From contig JALGAS010000007.1 in the NCBI GenBank assembly GCA_023078685.1, positions 3,162,001-3,226,000 on the forward strand: a stretch of DNA of 64,000 nucleotides. Direction: 5' to 3'. The notes beneath the pieces are model-generated. The model was not told the origin of the DNA and did not search any database. It was given only the letters and a program-made list of their open reading frames with translations. Every line of letters starts with the position of its first letter. The first letter of the stretch is position 1. Shown piece after piece: positions 35,908 to 49,003 of the stretch. The stretch is from Neopestalotiopsis rosae (taxonomy: Eukaryota; Ascomycota; Sordariomycetes; Amphisphaeriales; Sporocadaceae). Position numbers and translations under genes: made by a program.

Positions 35908-36795
35908 ATGGCCGATGTTCCGCTGCAGGTTATCTCTGATAACTCGTCGTCCGAACGCCGAATCACCCCGTCATGGTCCATTAGCCAGCTCAAGGGCAAG
36001 CTTGAGTTTGTCACCGGAGTACCGCCGTCGTATCAGAGGCTGTCACTCAAGTCTGGCAACCAGGCCGCCATTCCCATTGAGGCTGCCGACGAGGACAATG
36101 TTTACCTAACTAGCTTTCCCCTGTCACCATATGCGGAACTGCACGTAAGTTGTCTACACTACCACTGCGCATAAGCCGAGTCCTTTCAAAATCAAACTTC
36201 ACCATGCTGTTTCATGCCCAAGATGCAAGCAGACGTCCTTTGCTTCATTCATTGCCCATGGTCCAAGCTTGGCACCTTGGAAGATGATGGCTAACTGTAT
36301 ACTCAGGTATCTGATTCTAGACCCGCAGGTGCGCGTCCCAACTACACTGACACCTCCAATGTCGAAAAGTACGTCATGCCGGAGGATGATTACGAGAAGA
36401 AGACAGACTCGGTACTTGCCTGGAAAAAGGCTGAGAAGCTGGGACGCTTCAACCCGGATGCTCCCAGTATGGAGCAGGCCAAGGTTAACGCCTTTCTCCA
36501 GGAGGTCGAGAGCCGTGGGCTCGCAGTAGGGAAGAGATGTCGCGTGGGCGGTGACGACTCCCGCAGAGGCATTATCAAGTACATAGGCGAGGTCAAGGAG
36601 ATTCCTGGCGGCCTTGGTGCTTGGGTCGGCGTTCACCTCGACGAGCCTGTGGGCAAGAACGATGGCAGTATAAACGGCAACCGGTACTGGGGCCAGGAAT
36701 CAGTCCCCAAGCATGGTGTATTCGTCCGTCCTGAGCGAGTCGAGGCCGGCGATTACCCTGTCCTTGATGATCTGGAGGATATGGAGGAGATCTAG
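35908..36795 (+). CDS. Tubulin-folding cofactor B (Alp11-type) with CAP-Gly domain
   Basis: Two exons, join(35908..36144,36307..36795), with a 162-base intron, encode 241 residues. The N-terminal ubiquitin-like domain (about 1-85) starts ADVPLQVISDNSSS and includes SISQLKGKLEFVTG. A middle helical part follows, with YVMPEDDYEKKTDSVLAWKK. The C-terminal CAP-Gly domain (about 155-235) shows VGKRCRVG, RRGIIKYIGEVKEI, GAWVGVHLDEPVGKNDGS, GNRYW and HGVFVRPERV. The extreme C-terminus is acidic and ends DMEEI, like the tail that interacts with cofactor E. Cofactor B receives alpha-tubulin from the chaperonin and takes part in tubulin dimer assembly and turnover in the cytoplasm. Length and domain order are normal for the family. 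Confidence 0.94.
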
Positions 36796-39700
36796 ATCAC
36801 TGATTAGGCCGAGTGAAAGGGAAATGGCAAGTGGTCCTCCAATCCAACCATGAGCCTATCAATGCTATACTACATCAAGCCTACCAAGACAATATACTTT
36901 GCGGCAGTGAACACCTGTTGAACTGCCAGGCCCGTTCTAAGATACTCAGAAGAATGATCGTGATTGGTCAAGTGTCAGACCTAATGGCGTACATTCTGGC
37001 ATGTCATGCGTGGGAGTGAATATAGATACTCTCCACTGTTCGCATCAACAGTATTCCCTCACCTGAAGTGAAGACGGCTCTTCTTCTTCGACTATACTTC
37101 CTGATCAGTACGCATGTACGTAGGGGCTGACGTAATTACCAAGAAGTTAGTCAGCGTTTCACCACAGTCAAGGATTCCTTTTCTGGCCCAGACATGAGAT
37201 ACACAGCCTGGGCGGTTTGTTGCACACCACGTCACCAGTTGTCCTGCCAAATTTTGACATTGGTTGAGAATGATATTCCTTGAAGTACCCGAGTTTATTT
37301 CCAAAGGGCAAGTAACATTCATCATGTTGCACTCTACGTATTGAGAGACCCGGAGGATCCCTTGGTCCCCTTCCCCCACAGATATCCATGCCAAGGTTGC
37401 ATTTTCCCATGTCGACCGTGCGTACAGTGTAGAAGGTGGTATGTATCCCGTTCAGTACATCCATTTCATACCTAGCTCGCCTACTTGGATCAGAATACCA
37501 AGCCAAGAGTCCCAAGGGCTCGGATTTGACGTTTTTGGCGGGTTCGAGCATGGAAGGGAGAGGATCTCCAGGATGTGATCTTCAAAGAAAAAGGCGAGAA
37601 GAGCCGCAAAGACCAGGGGGGGCGTAAGGGGGGACGCTCAGACAATAGTGACAAGAAGGACACTGACATTGATCAAACCCCAGCAACTATGCGGCTCCAA
37701 AGAGAGCGTATTATCCAGGGATATGCCTGGGCGAAGTCAAGAGGGCACAGAAAGAAGGACCCTTACCCAAGAGATTCCAAGGGGATCGACTACCTGAAGT
37801 CAATGAATCCCGCGCGCTGCATGTGCGTCGTCGATCTGAGATGGCGTTGCAGATTTACCCCCGCGATATGCGCCAACGTAAGCAAGTGACCGAGCCTAGG
37901 ATCAAGGCCTCAAGAGTTCAGAACTGTTGGTATGTAAATATTAGAAATGGTGCGCTACCGATGTGCCAGATTCGAAGAGTAGTAGCACGCATCAAAGGGT
38001 AACGTTCATGGCGTATTACACCCAACCATGGTAACTCGTTCGATGCGATATGGTTTGTTGACACAAAAGAGTGCTCTTCCCATCCCCCATGAATGTGTAA
38101 AGTGACACGACATGACTTTCTGTGTTTCTCGTCCTTCACATCATAATGCGGGAGCGAAATGCCCCGATGCGTTTTGATATATGCTTACCATGATCATTCA
38201 CAATACGCTCTATGTTGCAATATATAAAACATTGGTTATCTAGGAACCCATTGATACAGTGGACTGATCTTGTTTCTCCTCTCAGCAATGCCGGTGTCTG
38301 ATCTTCAGAGGAATTCTTGGTTCACGAGAGCCCGGAGAGAGTGAATAAACAGCATGAGCGTTTCTGGGCCGTGTTCGATCTACTGGTCATGAGAGAGCTT
38401 CAGACCCAAGAAAACAACCCGACTGGAACTTGTAGCTGCGGCCATTACTTGACCCGTGATCTGAACCACCAAACGCCGTCAATGAGGCGCTTACGGGGAG
38501 ATATATTTCGTCGTCGGGTACTGAAGCGTCGATAAGCCAGACCCATATAGGCCGGACTAATTATTCTGCTGCTGCTATAAAACACTTCTGCTATCCATTT
38601 CTCGTTATTTTCAAGATAGAGTTAAAGTTCATATATACTTCAAGAACTTCATGAACTTCAAAGGTCCAGACTAAAGTCTTGGGCAGTTCAGACATGGAAG
38701 ATTTAAGTTGATGTTGCATTCTTGGCGGGATCCTTAACATGCCCTTTTTTCGCAAATTCGCGATGAGTCCCCATTTTTCTTCATCACTAGGTCTGGGGCA
38801 AGTGCCGGCGTGCCGATCGCATAGATGGTTCGGGGCTTTATGTTAATCATGGAATGAGGCTCATCGGTCTCGCATCAAACAGATTTGCGTTCTGAGCAAG
38901 ATTTATGCCGATACTTTTGGAAACCGAAGAAAACGTCCGCGCGTCCCAGGGAAGCTTCAAATTGCCGAGAGAACGGGAATAAGAAGCAGCAATATCTCAT
39001 GTGCGAGCCATCTTGATACTTAGCAGTTATTGTTAAGCAGCAAGGATTCAAATATCTCGCAAAAAAGCGTGCCCCGAAAAATAACCTAGGCAGCTTAAAG
39101 TCTAGAGGTAAAAGGGCTTTGCTCGCTCGCTGATTGGAGGGTATTGGGGATGGAGGGGTTCTGGACTTCTGGAACTGGGGAATAACACCTTGAACACCTC
39201 TGGGCTCTCTGGCCTTGGGGGCAGTGCAACCCTTGGACGCAACTCTTGGCACTCTGCTGGCGGCCAAGTGCTGAGCTGCTGCTGCTGCTATTGTGTCTGT
39301 CGCTTTAACCAGAGGTTGCGCTAAAACCGCCGTGACGTCTCAGACAGCCCCCATTCTCCAAAACGCCACCTCAGATCCGTCTCGGGATGCACATCAAATC
39401 CGAAGTCCCTTTTTTTCTTTTCTTTTTTTTTCTTTACGCCGAACCAAACAAGACGAGGCGCGGGTAGAGAAAATAGTCAGTCAGTCAGTCAGCACAGTCA
39501 GTTCTGACTGATGCTGATAATCGACGAGATTTTCCAAAAGTGCCGCTAACGGTATCTCTATGTCGGGGATAGCTCGCAAGAGCCACAGGAACGGGATCTA
39601 GGAATCCCATCTTACATGAGACAGAAAGTGCAAAGTGAATCATCAATCAATCAGCTCTCGTCACTCAACGTAAAGCAGCTACCAGCTACCTACCAAGCCT

Positions 39701-40568
39701 CCAGCTGCCCGCATGCCCACTTTCGCTGAGTGTCCAGCTCGCCCGTAACTCCCGGTTCAGCGAGCGTCAGCGTGTCGTCGGAACCGGCTCGGCCAAGGAA
39801 ACACGCACCAGTCGATCGACACGTCCGCAAGGTCTTGGCCGTCCATGCCCAGCCAAAAGCCAAGCCTTGGAGGGGGGTTTCTCGGGCTTTCGTCCACACA
39901 CAAGTCCCAGTAGGTGCAAGTTATTTGGGTATGTTGTCCATACGTTCGTTTCCAAGACGCTCTTTCTCTGCTCCACTCAATCCGAAGCCAAATAATGGTC
40001 AATTGACTATCGAGCCCTCCATGGCCAAGCTGGAGCTTCCCATCATCATGCACGTACATGATTGGAAACTGTAAACCATCTGACTTTTTTCTCTCACTTT
40101 TCTTCCGCCTTCTCCGTCGCCGCTTGCCTGTTTCCGCTGCTGCTGTTGCTGTTGTTGTCGCATTCGGTCGTCCTATTAAGAGCAGCCTGGCGCACGCCCT
40201 TGCCAAACGATAAATCTCGTCCGGATTGGAATGCTCACGTCTTGTTTCACGCAGTCAGGAACGAAGTTAAAACAATTCGCGGGCGAATTTATCCCGCGTT
40301 CCTTCCCTTGGCCTGGGAAGTGAGTGCGTGAATGAGTGCTGCAAGTGGTGGGAAACGACAAACGACCAGCAAGAATGCAACAAAATCCCAGGTTACCGGA
40401 TAACTGACCTTTGCGGGTTCAAACTTTCTCGTGTCGCTTCTGAGAATAGAGCTATCACCACATCTCTTATCGCGTAGATCGTGGTCCGACTTTGGGAGCG
40501 CGCTATCGCATCACTTATCATCAAATCAAACTGCACCGAGGTCGCTGCACCCTCGGATTATTGCAAAC
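36796..40568. other. Intergenic region, cofactor B to RING gene
   Basis: This 3.8-kb spacer lies between two plus-strand genes. It has an AGTC tandem repeat (39475-39492) and T-rich stretches near 39410-39435. Frames of 100-150 codons (for example 37168-37551, 38875-39267 and 39757-40206 on the minus strand) show no domain and overlap other frames. No gene is supported. The last few hundred bases are the RING gene promoter. Confidence 0.5.
39475..39492. repeat. AGTC tetranucleotide repeat
   Basis: About four and a half copies of AGTC in tandem, in the upstream region of the RING gene. No function is evident. Confidence 0.85.
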
Positions 40569-42234
40569 ATGGCCCGTTTCTTGAGAGCCGCGGCGGCCAT
40601 GCTGCTACTGCCTCTGGCAGCGCTGGCCGATCAAGCGGTGACTGAGCCGCAGACAGCTCTACCCTCTTACTTTGCCAACTTCCAGATGGCCTTGTCGCTC
40701 AGCCCTTCGGATACAATGGCAGTTGCATCACCGATGTATCCCGTTGTGCCTCTCACCAGAGGAGCCGGCTTGAACGCAACTCAGGTCGCGATCGCCCTCA
40801 TACTTGTGCAAGGCTCGTTGGTCAAGGTTGATCAGACAAACTACAATCTCTTCAACGACAGCAGTAAGATTGCCTACGTGTCATGCGACCCCAATGAGTC
40901 GAATATCTCCCCTAGCGACGTGCTCAACGGACTCATGGACTCGCCCAACCACCCTACGGCCATTCTCTTGTACACCCTTGATTCGTCGATGATGTATTGC
41001 TCGCTTGCGGGCAATGATTTGACCTACCAGTCGATATGGAGCATGGTCAGCTCCGAGGACGCTTGGCAGGCCAAGAACTTGACTGTTGCAGCTGCCTCTA
41101 GCACAGTGTCGGCTGCTATTACCGGCAATAACACTGAGGACTCGTCTAGCACAAGTGCAAATGGAGGTAATTCTTCCGCAGTCGCTATGAGCATCCTGTA
41201 TAGTATCACTGGACTCATTACACTTCTCTTTCTTATCATTATCGCAACCGGTGCTCTGCGTGCGCATCGGAACCCCGAACGATATGGACCGCGCGCTGGA
41301 CATGGGGGTCGTCCTAGACAAAGCCGTGCTAGAGGCCTTGCCAGGGCCGTCCTCGAGACGCTTCCCATTATCAAGTTTGGAGATCCTCAACCTGCTAAAG
41401 GCGACCCGGATCACGAGCTAGAAAGCGTGGCGGGAGAACGTCGAGTAGACTCTCCAGAGCCGGTTGCGAACATGTCCAACAGTAAGGCAGCCGTGGCACC
41501 AGCACCGACGGCAACCACCACAGACACGAACACAGATGGAAATGAAGAAGGACCCGCCGCGCAGCCTGCCACGCAACGCACAAATACGCCAACGCCAACG
41601 CCTCATGCAGAAGTATCAGGAGCTGGAGGAGCTGCGCCAGAGGGAGTAGATGAAAATTTGGGGTGCGCAATTTGCACAGAAGACTTTCAAGTTGGCGAGG
41701 ATGTACGGTTACTGCCTTGCGACCACAGATATCATCCTGCCTGCATTGATCCCTGGTTGATCAATGTCTCTGGCACATGTCCGTTGTGGTAAGTAAATCT
41801 GATGTTCGATAAGCTTCACATTCTTGACTAACATTGGGAACTTCAGTCGACTCGATCTTCGCCCACAGAAATCAAAAACATCAACAACCCAATCCGCAGA
41901 AGCTACAATTCCCTCTAGTAGTACGGCCGGTGCTGAGACAGAAGCTACTCGCTCAAGTAGCACGGCCGGTGCTGAGGTGGTAAGGTTTCATGACGAACCC
42001 GCCGGAAGTCCACCAGCAGAAGGTAGACAACTCAGCCGCTTGTCGCGCATCACAGGCTTTGACTGGGATGCTCTGCGCCATGCACCAGTAGATGAGCGTG
42101 TCCAAGCTTTGCGGCAAATTCGAGAGGAGAATATTTCAATGGATGCACAAGGCGGTTCCGCAAGTACCCAGCATACAAGATTGACCGACAGGTTGCGGGT
42201 TAAGTTCCATATTCGCACACGAAGGCAAGCTTGA
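40569..42234 (+). CDS. Membrane-anchored RING-H2 E3 ubiquitin ligase (PA-TM-RING type)
   Basis: Two exons, join(40569..41788,41847..42234), encode 535 residues. The ATG at 40569 opens a signal peptide (ARFLRAAAAMLLLPLAALA). A lumenal part with several N-glycosylation sequons follows, and then one transmembrane helix at about 211-233 (SILYSITGLITLLFLIIIA). The cytoplasmic part is basic, then Pro/Thr-rich. The RING-H2 finger lies at about 366-407: CAIC, LLPCDHRYHPAC, and a last CPLC whose final Cys codon is split by the intron. This is the C3H2C3 pattern of PA-TM-RING ligases such as yeast Tul1-like or animal RNF13/GRAIL proteins. A canonical PA domain is only inferred from the lumenal region. 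The likely role is ubiquitination of membrane cargo at endosome, Golgi or vacuole. Confidence 0.9.
41896..41976 (+). repeat. In-frame tandem duplication in RING protein tail
   Basis: Two adjacent imperfect units of 42 and 39 bases encode AEATIPSSSTAGAE and TEATRSSSTAGAE in the region after the RING finger. The units keep the frame and differ by one codon plus a few substitutions. Confidence 0.8.
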
Positions 42235-45025
42235 AGTGGGTGGGTGTCAGGGTCAACATGCAACTGTTGAGAGAATGATGAGATGAATCGGCACGGGAAT
42301 GATGGAATGATAATAGTGTATTGCTGATATTATAGTACCGGTTTGGCATAGAATTGTGGTTGCGGATTTATTGTCCTTTGGGCTACCGGGCTGGGATCGG
42401 GCAGAGTCGCAAGGACATAATGATTGGGATTGTGCGCCGCCGAGTTGCTGGGCGTGTGGGATTACGACTCACTCATGTTCAAACACATATTCCGCCTCGG
42501 AGCCTTGCATTGGTTCGGCGTTTCGGCATCATTTTTCTTCGATCGCGATCAAGTCATGACACGACTGCTCATGGCATCGCAGGTATACAAGAAACATAAC
42601 TTTGGGGGCTCATGGCCACCTTAAACAGCGTTTGCATTTTTCCATGCACCAAATATCACTGATAATAAAAAGAATTTGTTTCAACATTAATATTGTGTTT
42701 GTTGTTCGTTGTCCGTCAACATTTTCGTATAAACGCAGCCGGCTTCCAACAGCAAAGAGGCCAAAGAGGCCATGTGTGTGGCCCCTGTGTGTTACAGTTG
42801 AACAGGGCCGGGACATTCCCGCAGATCAATGGATAAATCACAGACCAAAGAGCCAATGATCATTCTCGGCTCCTCCTTCTCGGCGCACATCACCCACGTG
42901 TTTGAGTAGGACCAGAAATGATTCCATTGCTAGCTAGCCTGACCGCATCCTCGCCCGCTCCAGGAAAATCTAGACTCTACGGCCTCACTCATTCTCAGCG
43001 TCCAGAGGCAGTGCGAGTCAGGTTTGGACTCGGATGAGGCCCCTCTGTGTGTGAGTGATTCGGGCACAGAACAGACACACACATAACATGAGAAAGGGGT
43101 GGTCTGATTTGTCGAGAACCATTTTCGCCATTCCGCTGAATGTCTCGCTCCCTGGTGTCCCGGGGAAGTGGTTCGATGGTTGGATGCTGGTTAACCCCAA
43201 GCAGGAATAGTATTAGTGGGCAAAGGAATATATCCCGGTAGTGAAAGGCGAACTATCTGCTAACTAGGGGATCTACGCTTCAGCTCTCTCGCTCGTGTGG
43301 CTTTTCTGTAAGACTACACACGAAGAAATGAAAGCCGCATTACGTCGTTCGCCATGTAACCATGCAAAATGCCCAGACGACAGGTTTCTGCCAAGCACGT
43401 GTGCGGCGAGACATGCCAGACACATGGAGGAAATTGGGCTGCAAGAAGCTGGGAATAGGAAGAAAAACAAAACAAGGATCACGAATACGAAGACGCTGGT
43501 TGGATCGCCTGGGAAACTTGGTGCTCCGTAGAGTTTTGGTCTTATGCACGATCAAGAATCATAAATTTAACAGCGGAATATTTTCATTGGAAGTCCAAAT
43601 TTCACAAACGTCGCATTATGGCAAGGAATTTCACTTTTTTGGTCGTTTTCGGGAATTGATGACGGTATATCTCCGATTGCTCTCTCTGCATGGGGACAGG
43701 GTAAGAGAAAAAATGCAGCTAATTTCACCACTACTGTCCTCGGATAGACCGCGCTGGCACTTGTGGAAGGGAAGCTTTTCGCATTGATGCCGGATCTGCG
43801 AGTCCAATGCCACAAGCGCCCTCCCTGCTAAACTCTATGGTGAGACTAAACCCTATAATGACCCCGTGGTGAGGCCATGGATCCGAGATGTGCTGAGTGC
43901 CAAGTGCGTCTGCCGACGCGTTGATTGGGCTGCGCATCCCAACTTCGGTTCACATATTACTGGGAAATTGAGGGCCTTGTCGCCTTGTCGCTGGGCCTTG
44001 GGGGTGTGTATACGTATGGCTTGCGTGTGTTGAGGAGAGAGTTATGTGTGTGTTTACGTGCAACCTCTCTTGGAAGCGCTGGTTCGAGACGAGGGTGTCT
44101 GTCTATTCGAGATGGTCTGACCGCTCTCTCCCAAGTGAACTCACTCTTGTCACTCTGTTTTAGAGTTAAGTGCGCACAAATGATGATTGTTCGGCTTTGC
44201 TTTTTTTCATATGCACACCTTTCAGGTGCCGCCGGGATATACGCATAGCCTTTTTTCTCAAATATGGTTCAGCTCGTCTCCTCTTCCCCCACTCCATTGC
44301 ACCGAGGTTTCTATTCCTCCTGAGAGGGTAAAAAGTGCGACAAAAAAGATAACCAGGCGCCCGGATGAGCATTAAGCGGAAGGAGGAAGGGAAAAGAAAA
44401 ATCCAAAAGTCACTTGGTCGGTGCGGTGTGCTTTCTTTTTCAATCCCTCCCACACCTCTATAAACGTGGTCGACGTGGCACAGCTTAAGCGAGAGGACCA
44501 GTACCGCTCATTCGACAGGCAAAAAGACGTCGATCTCTGACGCATGCGGGCCACTGAACAAGGCAGCACATCTGCTCATCGCACGGCAAAGAACGGTCAC
44601 TCCGGGAAATAAAACAGATAGCCATTGGGAAGATTTATTCTGCGTACCGCCTGCCCGCGGGGAAAAAGAAGAAGCACGTGGTTCATATATCTGGCTTGAC
44701 CCTGGACTGCATCGTCGCACCGACCGGCAACGACTGAATCTAAAAGAACGAGACGACGAGCTCACAAATTCTCGAGTATCGCAATCTTTTTGTCAAAAGC
44801 GAGTTACGACGTCCCGCGCCCAGGAATACGACGACAACAATCGCAATTGGCACGTGGAGAAACAGGGAATCGACAATTGAAAGCAGACACATATCGTGAA
44901 GATCTCAGATCTGGGCATGATGACTTGAGTTTCGCAAGGAACGAACAAGAAACTACAATCGGTCGCCCAATCGCTTGGAGCAGGGACCTTTTATTCGCCG
45001 ACTCCTCTCACTCAGATTACGCGCC
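42235..45025. other. Intergenic region, RING gene to seven-helix gene
   Basis: This 2.8-kb spacer lies between two genes read on the plus strand. Frames up to 141 codons (43362-43787) show no domain or splice logic. The stretch from about 44200 to 45025 is likely promoter and leader of the next gene. No RNA gene or mobile element was recognised. Confidence 0.5.
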
Positions 45026-47418
45026 ATGCCGCCGAGTTCGTCAGTGCACATCAGGCAGGAAAGCGGCGACATAACGGTACCCGAGGTGAAGTCGCAGCCT
45101 CCCGCCGGTGTCATTGCCGATGTTCTCATAACGCTGATTGCGGTGACGCTATTGGTGGTTTTCATAAGTATGTCCCTGATCCCTTTTCTAGTCTTGAGAA
45201 CGATGGAATCTCGTCACTTGAGCAGCGATTCGTTTGAACTGTGGTTGCTGTCCTCATTACGGGTGCTCGAGTTGGTATTAACACGTGATCCTTTAATTAG
45301 CAAAAAGAACACTCTTGATCAAGAATTGGAAAAAGGTTCCTTTTCTCGTATGGGGTACGTATCATTCTTCGAATATCTGAATTCGACAGTCTTATGTGGC
45401 AGTTGCATTTTCGCTGACTGGCAAAATCTTGCCGAACACCAGTCGTTCTCGGCATCTTCATCGACTCGTGGCTCTTTGTGTTTATCACGGGGGTCATCAA
45501 GTATGGCGTAGACCTCAACTCGAGCTATGACGTCTGCTCCGCGGCACTCTTCCTGTGTTTGACGTTTTACATGACGGCCAAAATTGTAGGTTTTCTTCTG
45601 TTGACAGCAGGTTGCATACACGTAACCTTTGCGAAGAAGAATGAATTCTGATCGCTGATATCAAAATTTAGCTGTTTTATATATTTCTCGTCGAGAGAGC
45701 TGTACGTGTAACGCCCTACGCCATCATCTGTCTCGATCTCGGTCCTCTCTACTCAGACTGACACGCGGAGTCTAGTACGTCGTCCGAAATGACGCGAAAC
45801 CAAGATTAAAATCAAAGCTTTGGATATTCAACACTTTTGTAGTGATAAGTAAGTTGTCGTTCTTGGGCACTCATCCTTCGGGTTCAATCGCTAACGTTCA
45901 ACAACCAGTTTTATATCTCGTGGTGGGAATAGTCAATCTGATCTAGTAAGTCGGCCAGAGACAACTTTCGTGGCGAAGATGAACGCATGAATTCGTGTGC
46001 AATTGTACTGACCCAAATCATAGTCGCATCACACGAATTGATAACAATGTTTGCATTATTGGCATGCAAAGAGGGGCCATGGTCGCCCTCCTGGCGTTTG
46101 ACACATTTGTGAATGTACGTATTCTGATTCTCAAGGATCCGAGATTCCATTCCGTGGCAACGGTTCACTGACGTTTGTGACATCGAACAGTTTTACCTCA
46201 CCACCCTCTTCCTCGTACCTCTCAGGTGTAAGTTGGACCTCATACTCACATGCCCGGCGCTCTTTGCGCTTGCCGTACGCTTCATCTACTGACATTGTTC
46301 CCTAGGCCTATACGCATCCCCGGATTTACCACAAACGTCGACAAATGTCCGACTTCGCTCAATGGTCATGCGTACCTTTGTTGGTGCAATCTTGACCACC
46401 ATTTCTAGCTCCTCGTATGTGATCATTACTTGATTATCGCCCATGTGCCTCTCTTCTCCTGTCATTTACATGCATGGCGACACTTACTGACATGCTCTGT
46501 CAATCAGAAATATTGCTGTTCTTGTGGGATTCAATGGTGAGCCCGGGTGGCTTTGTTTATTATGCTGCAATTGTGACAGTGAGTTCTTTTTTCCTCATTT
46601 GCTCGGGCGCGATTTCCAGACCTTATACTCTCGACCCTCCTTCAAGTCCTTGGTGGCTCGAATGCGCCAGCAAGATTCGTAGTCCGAGTGGCATGGCCTT
46701 TGCAACAGAAACACAGTAACCTGACATCATTACGACAGTTCTATTTTGCAGTATCGTAGTCCATTGGGTCACGTCACACGACAACGCGGCCACGGAGAGC
46801 AGTACCGACCTGAAGATCTCGATTCTGACCGCGGCACGGCACAGCTACCGAGACAGACCACCGTCAGGTGGGGAGAGCTTGATGTCGTCACGCATAACAG
46901 CGGGCGGCGGCAGCGGCAGCGGCGGCACGGGAACGGCAAATACAACAACGGGAGGAATAATAAGGCCTCCGGCGGCGGCGGAGAGGCATCGCGGCAGCGA
47001 CTATCATTTCTCCATTGGCGGCGGCGGCGGCGGGAGAGGCGAAGGCGGAATCGGCATCCACCGCAGCGTGACGACCACGACCGAGTATATCAGGTCCCTC
47101 GATGACGACGACTTCGACGAGCTGGACGTGACGGCCTATCCGCATCGGCGTGCGGATGCGGCTGGCGCGTACTGGTCAACAGAGCTTCTGAACTACGACA
47201 GAGCGGATGAGACCACACCGCTGCAGCGCCACGATGGCGGCGGTGGTAGCAGCAGCGAGCCGCCAGCTGCGCCTGGTATTACGGTAGCAGCAGCAACAGC
47301 ATCCAAGAAACCACCAATCATTACGCCCGGTCTCCCAGTCTCGACTGGTGTAGTAGAGACCGTCATTATCAGCGGCAAAGATACCCCAAAACCGTTCGAA
47401 AACCAGGGATCATCATGA
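45026..47418 (+). CDS. Putative seven-transmembrane protein with Gly-rich cytoplasmic tail, function unknown
   Basis: Ten exons, join(45026..45167,45443..45585,45672..45701,45776..45848,45909..45945,46024..46114,46191..46227,46306..46414,46508..46578,46739..47418), give 470 residues with unbroken frame. No single open frame shows it. Seven hydrophobic segments occur: IADVLITLIAVTLLVVFI; VLGIFIDSWLFVFITGVI; SAALFLCLTFYMTAKILFYI; WIFNTFVVILYLVVGIVNLI; AMVALLAFDTFVNFYLTTLF; MRTFVGAILTTISSSSNIAV; WLCLLCCNCDILFCSIVVHW. The last coding exon adds a tail of about 200 residues, rich in Gly and Ser, with an acidic DDDDFDELD patch. The topology fits a receptor-like or other seven-pass membrane protein of fungi. 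I recognise no specific class (not Pth11, pheromone or opsin type). The first intron (275 bases) is the longest in the gene and the least certain junction. Exon 3 is only 30 bases. Confidence 0.78.
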
Positions 47419-49003
47419 GTAAACGTCGGTCGCCTTGGGAGGAAGCATGCCAAGGGAACCGAAGTGGAAAGAACCCTTTGGGGTTTCGGTTTTACGAGCT
47501 ATGACTAGAAAAAGGCAGCCTGGAAATATCATGCCGGCTTGCAAAGCACAATGTCACCAGCAAAAACATAGATTCATGTATAATACCAATATAGTACCTT
47601 GATACCTCATGGGCCTTGTGGTTTACTCTCGTCAATGATTCCAGGCCTCGATATTCTCACAACCGATACTCATGCATCGACGTTTCAACAAATAATGCCA
47701 TTCTCTGAAGCATTCATTCAGTTCATCTTTGCAGATGACCCTGCATAAGCTGTTGCATCTGGAACCCGCCAAAAAAACAATAGCAAAACTGAGAACTTGC
47801 ATGCATCCCTTTTTTCGTCCCTGCATGATAATTGAGAGACATCAGGGCACATACACATACACCTACGTACAGCAAACCGATATTCGTTGAAAACGAGCGG
47901 GCCGGCAAAATAGAGGGAGAGAGGGGGCGCGGCAGGCAAAAAACCAAAAACAATGCCCACGTGCTATCGACGTCCGCTATTATAAGACATTGTCCTAGAC
48001 AAACACACATGTTCCACGCATGGTTCTAGGGTCTGGGGCGATTGGGCTGTGGTTAAGTTCAATGTTTGACTGGAAAACGGGCCGACCATGGGAAATTCTT
48101 GTTCCATCTTTTGCCATGATACAAAAGTCTGATTTGCACAAGATCGAGAACCGCAAAGCCAAACATGAACATGGCAAATGCAAGACCAGTAAACCATGTA
48201 CAAGTTGACGTGAACTCAATTTTTCCTTACCGATCAAGGGCAAAGTCACATACCCTGAGCACCCTTGGTGCAGCAGGCAAACAAATATTTAAGCACGCGA
48301 CCGTTCAAAGCCAGAATCAGTTGATACTGGACCACCTGACGGCATTATGAGACGACCGCCGTTCCCGGACAAATGCTTGTTCGCGTAGTTTTGTGTTCCT
48401 TGACACGATAAACTACGCGCAATAGAATGTCCATCCGCGTTATTGCCGTGATGGGGCATCATGTACATGATTGGGTCATCGCGAGGGAGCCTCATTCTTG
48501 CGCAGCAGTCGCAAGTGGCCATGATTGCTCGAGTCAAGTCAGCTATTCTACAGAGCGACGCAACAAGTCACTGAAATCGACATGCGACATGATGCAAGGC
48601 GAAGAAGTGGATTGCGACAGGACATTGATGGACAAGAAATAAGGTTTAGTAAACATTCAATCACAAGGAACATGGTTGCGCCACAAGTTGGGTGTGGGGA
48701 CAAGAATAACTATTCACAATGCAACGCAGTTGATTTCGTGTGAGGTCGTTAGCTCATGAATCTATCCTTGATCCTGAGATTTCCTGTCCATCTAAGTCAA
48801 AGAAATCCGAGATCCGACGGGGAAATAACTAGGTTTCCTGTCCAAATGCTCGGCATAGGCGCTCTAGGGTATAAGAGGCCACAGAGAAATATGTACAAAT
48901 GAAGCTGAATTTTGTCACGCCATGCCCAATGCGAGATTGCCTCCCCTACTTTGTAATACACGAAGAAAGATCCTTTTCCCTAGTCCAAAGCGGAATAGAG
49001 AGT
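47419..49003. other. Convergent 3' intergenic region, seven-helix gene / GH128 gene
   Basis: This 1.6-kb spacer lies between the plus-strand seven-helix gene and the minus-strand GH128 gene. Only short overlapping frames are present. It should contain both polyadenylation sites. No gene is seen. Confidence 0.5.

Noticed and set aside
39757..40206. 149-codon minus-strand frame upstream of the RING gene
   Set aside because: It has an Arg/Lys run from low-complexity DNA and no domain, and it lies in a probable promoter.
46474..46719. 81-codon plus-strand frame considered as a separate small gene
   Set aside because: It covers an exon and the next intron of the seven-helix gene in another frame; the spliced reading explains the region better.
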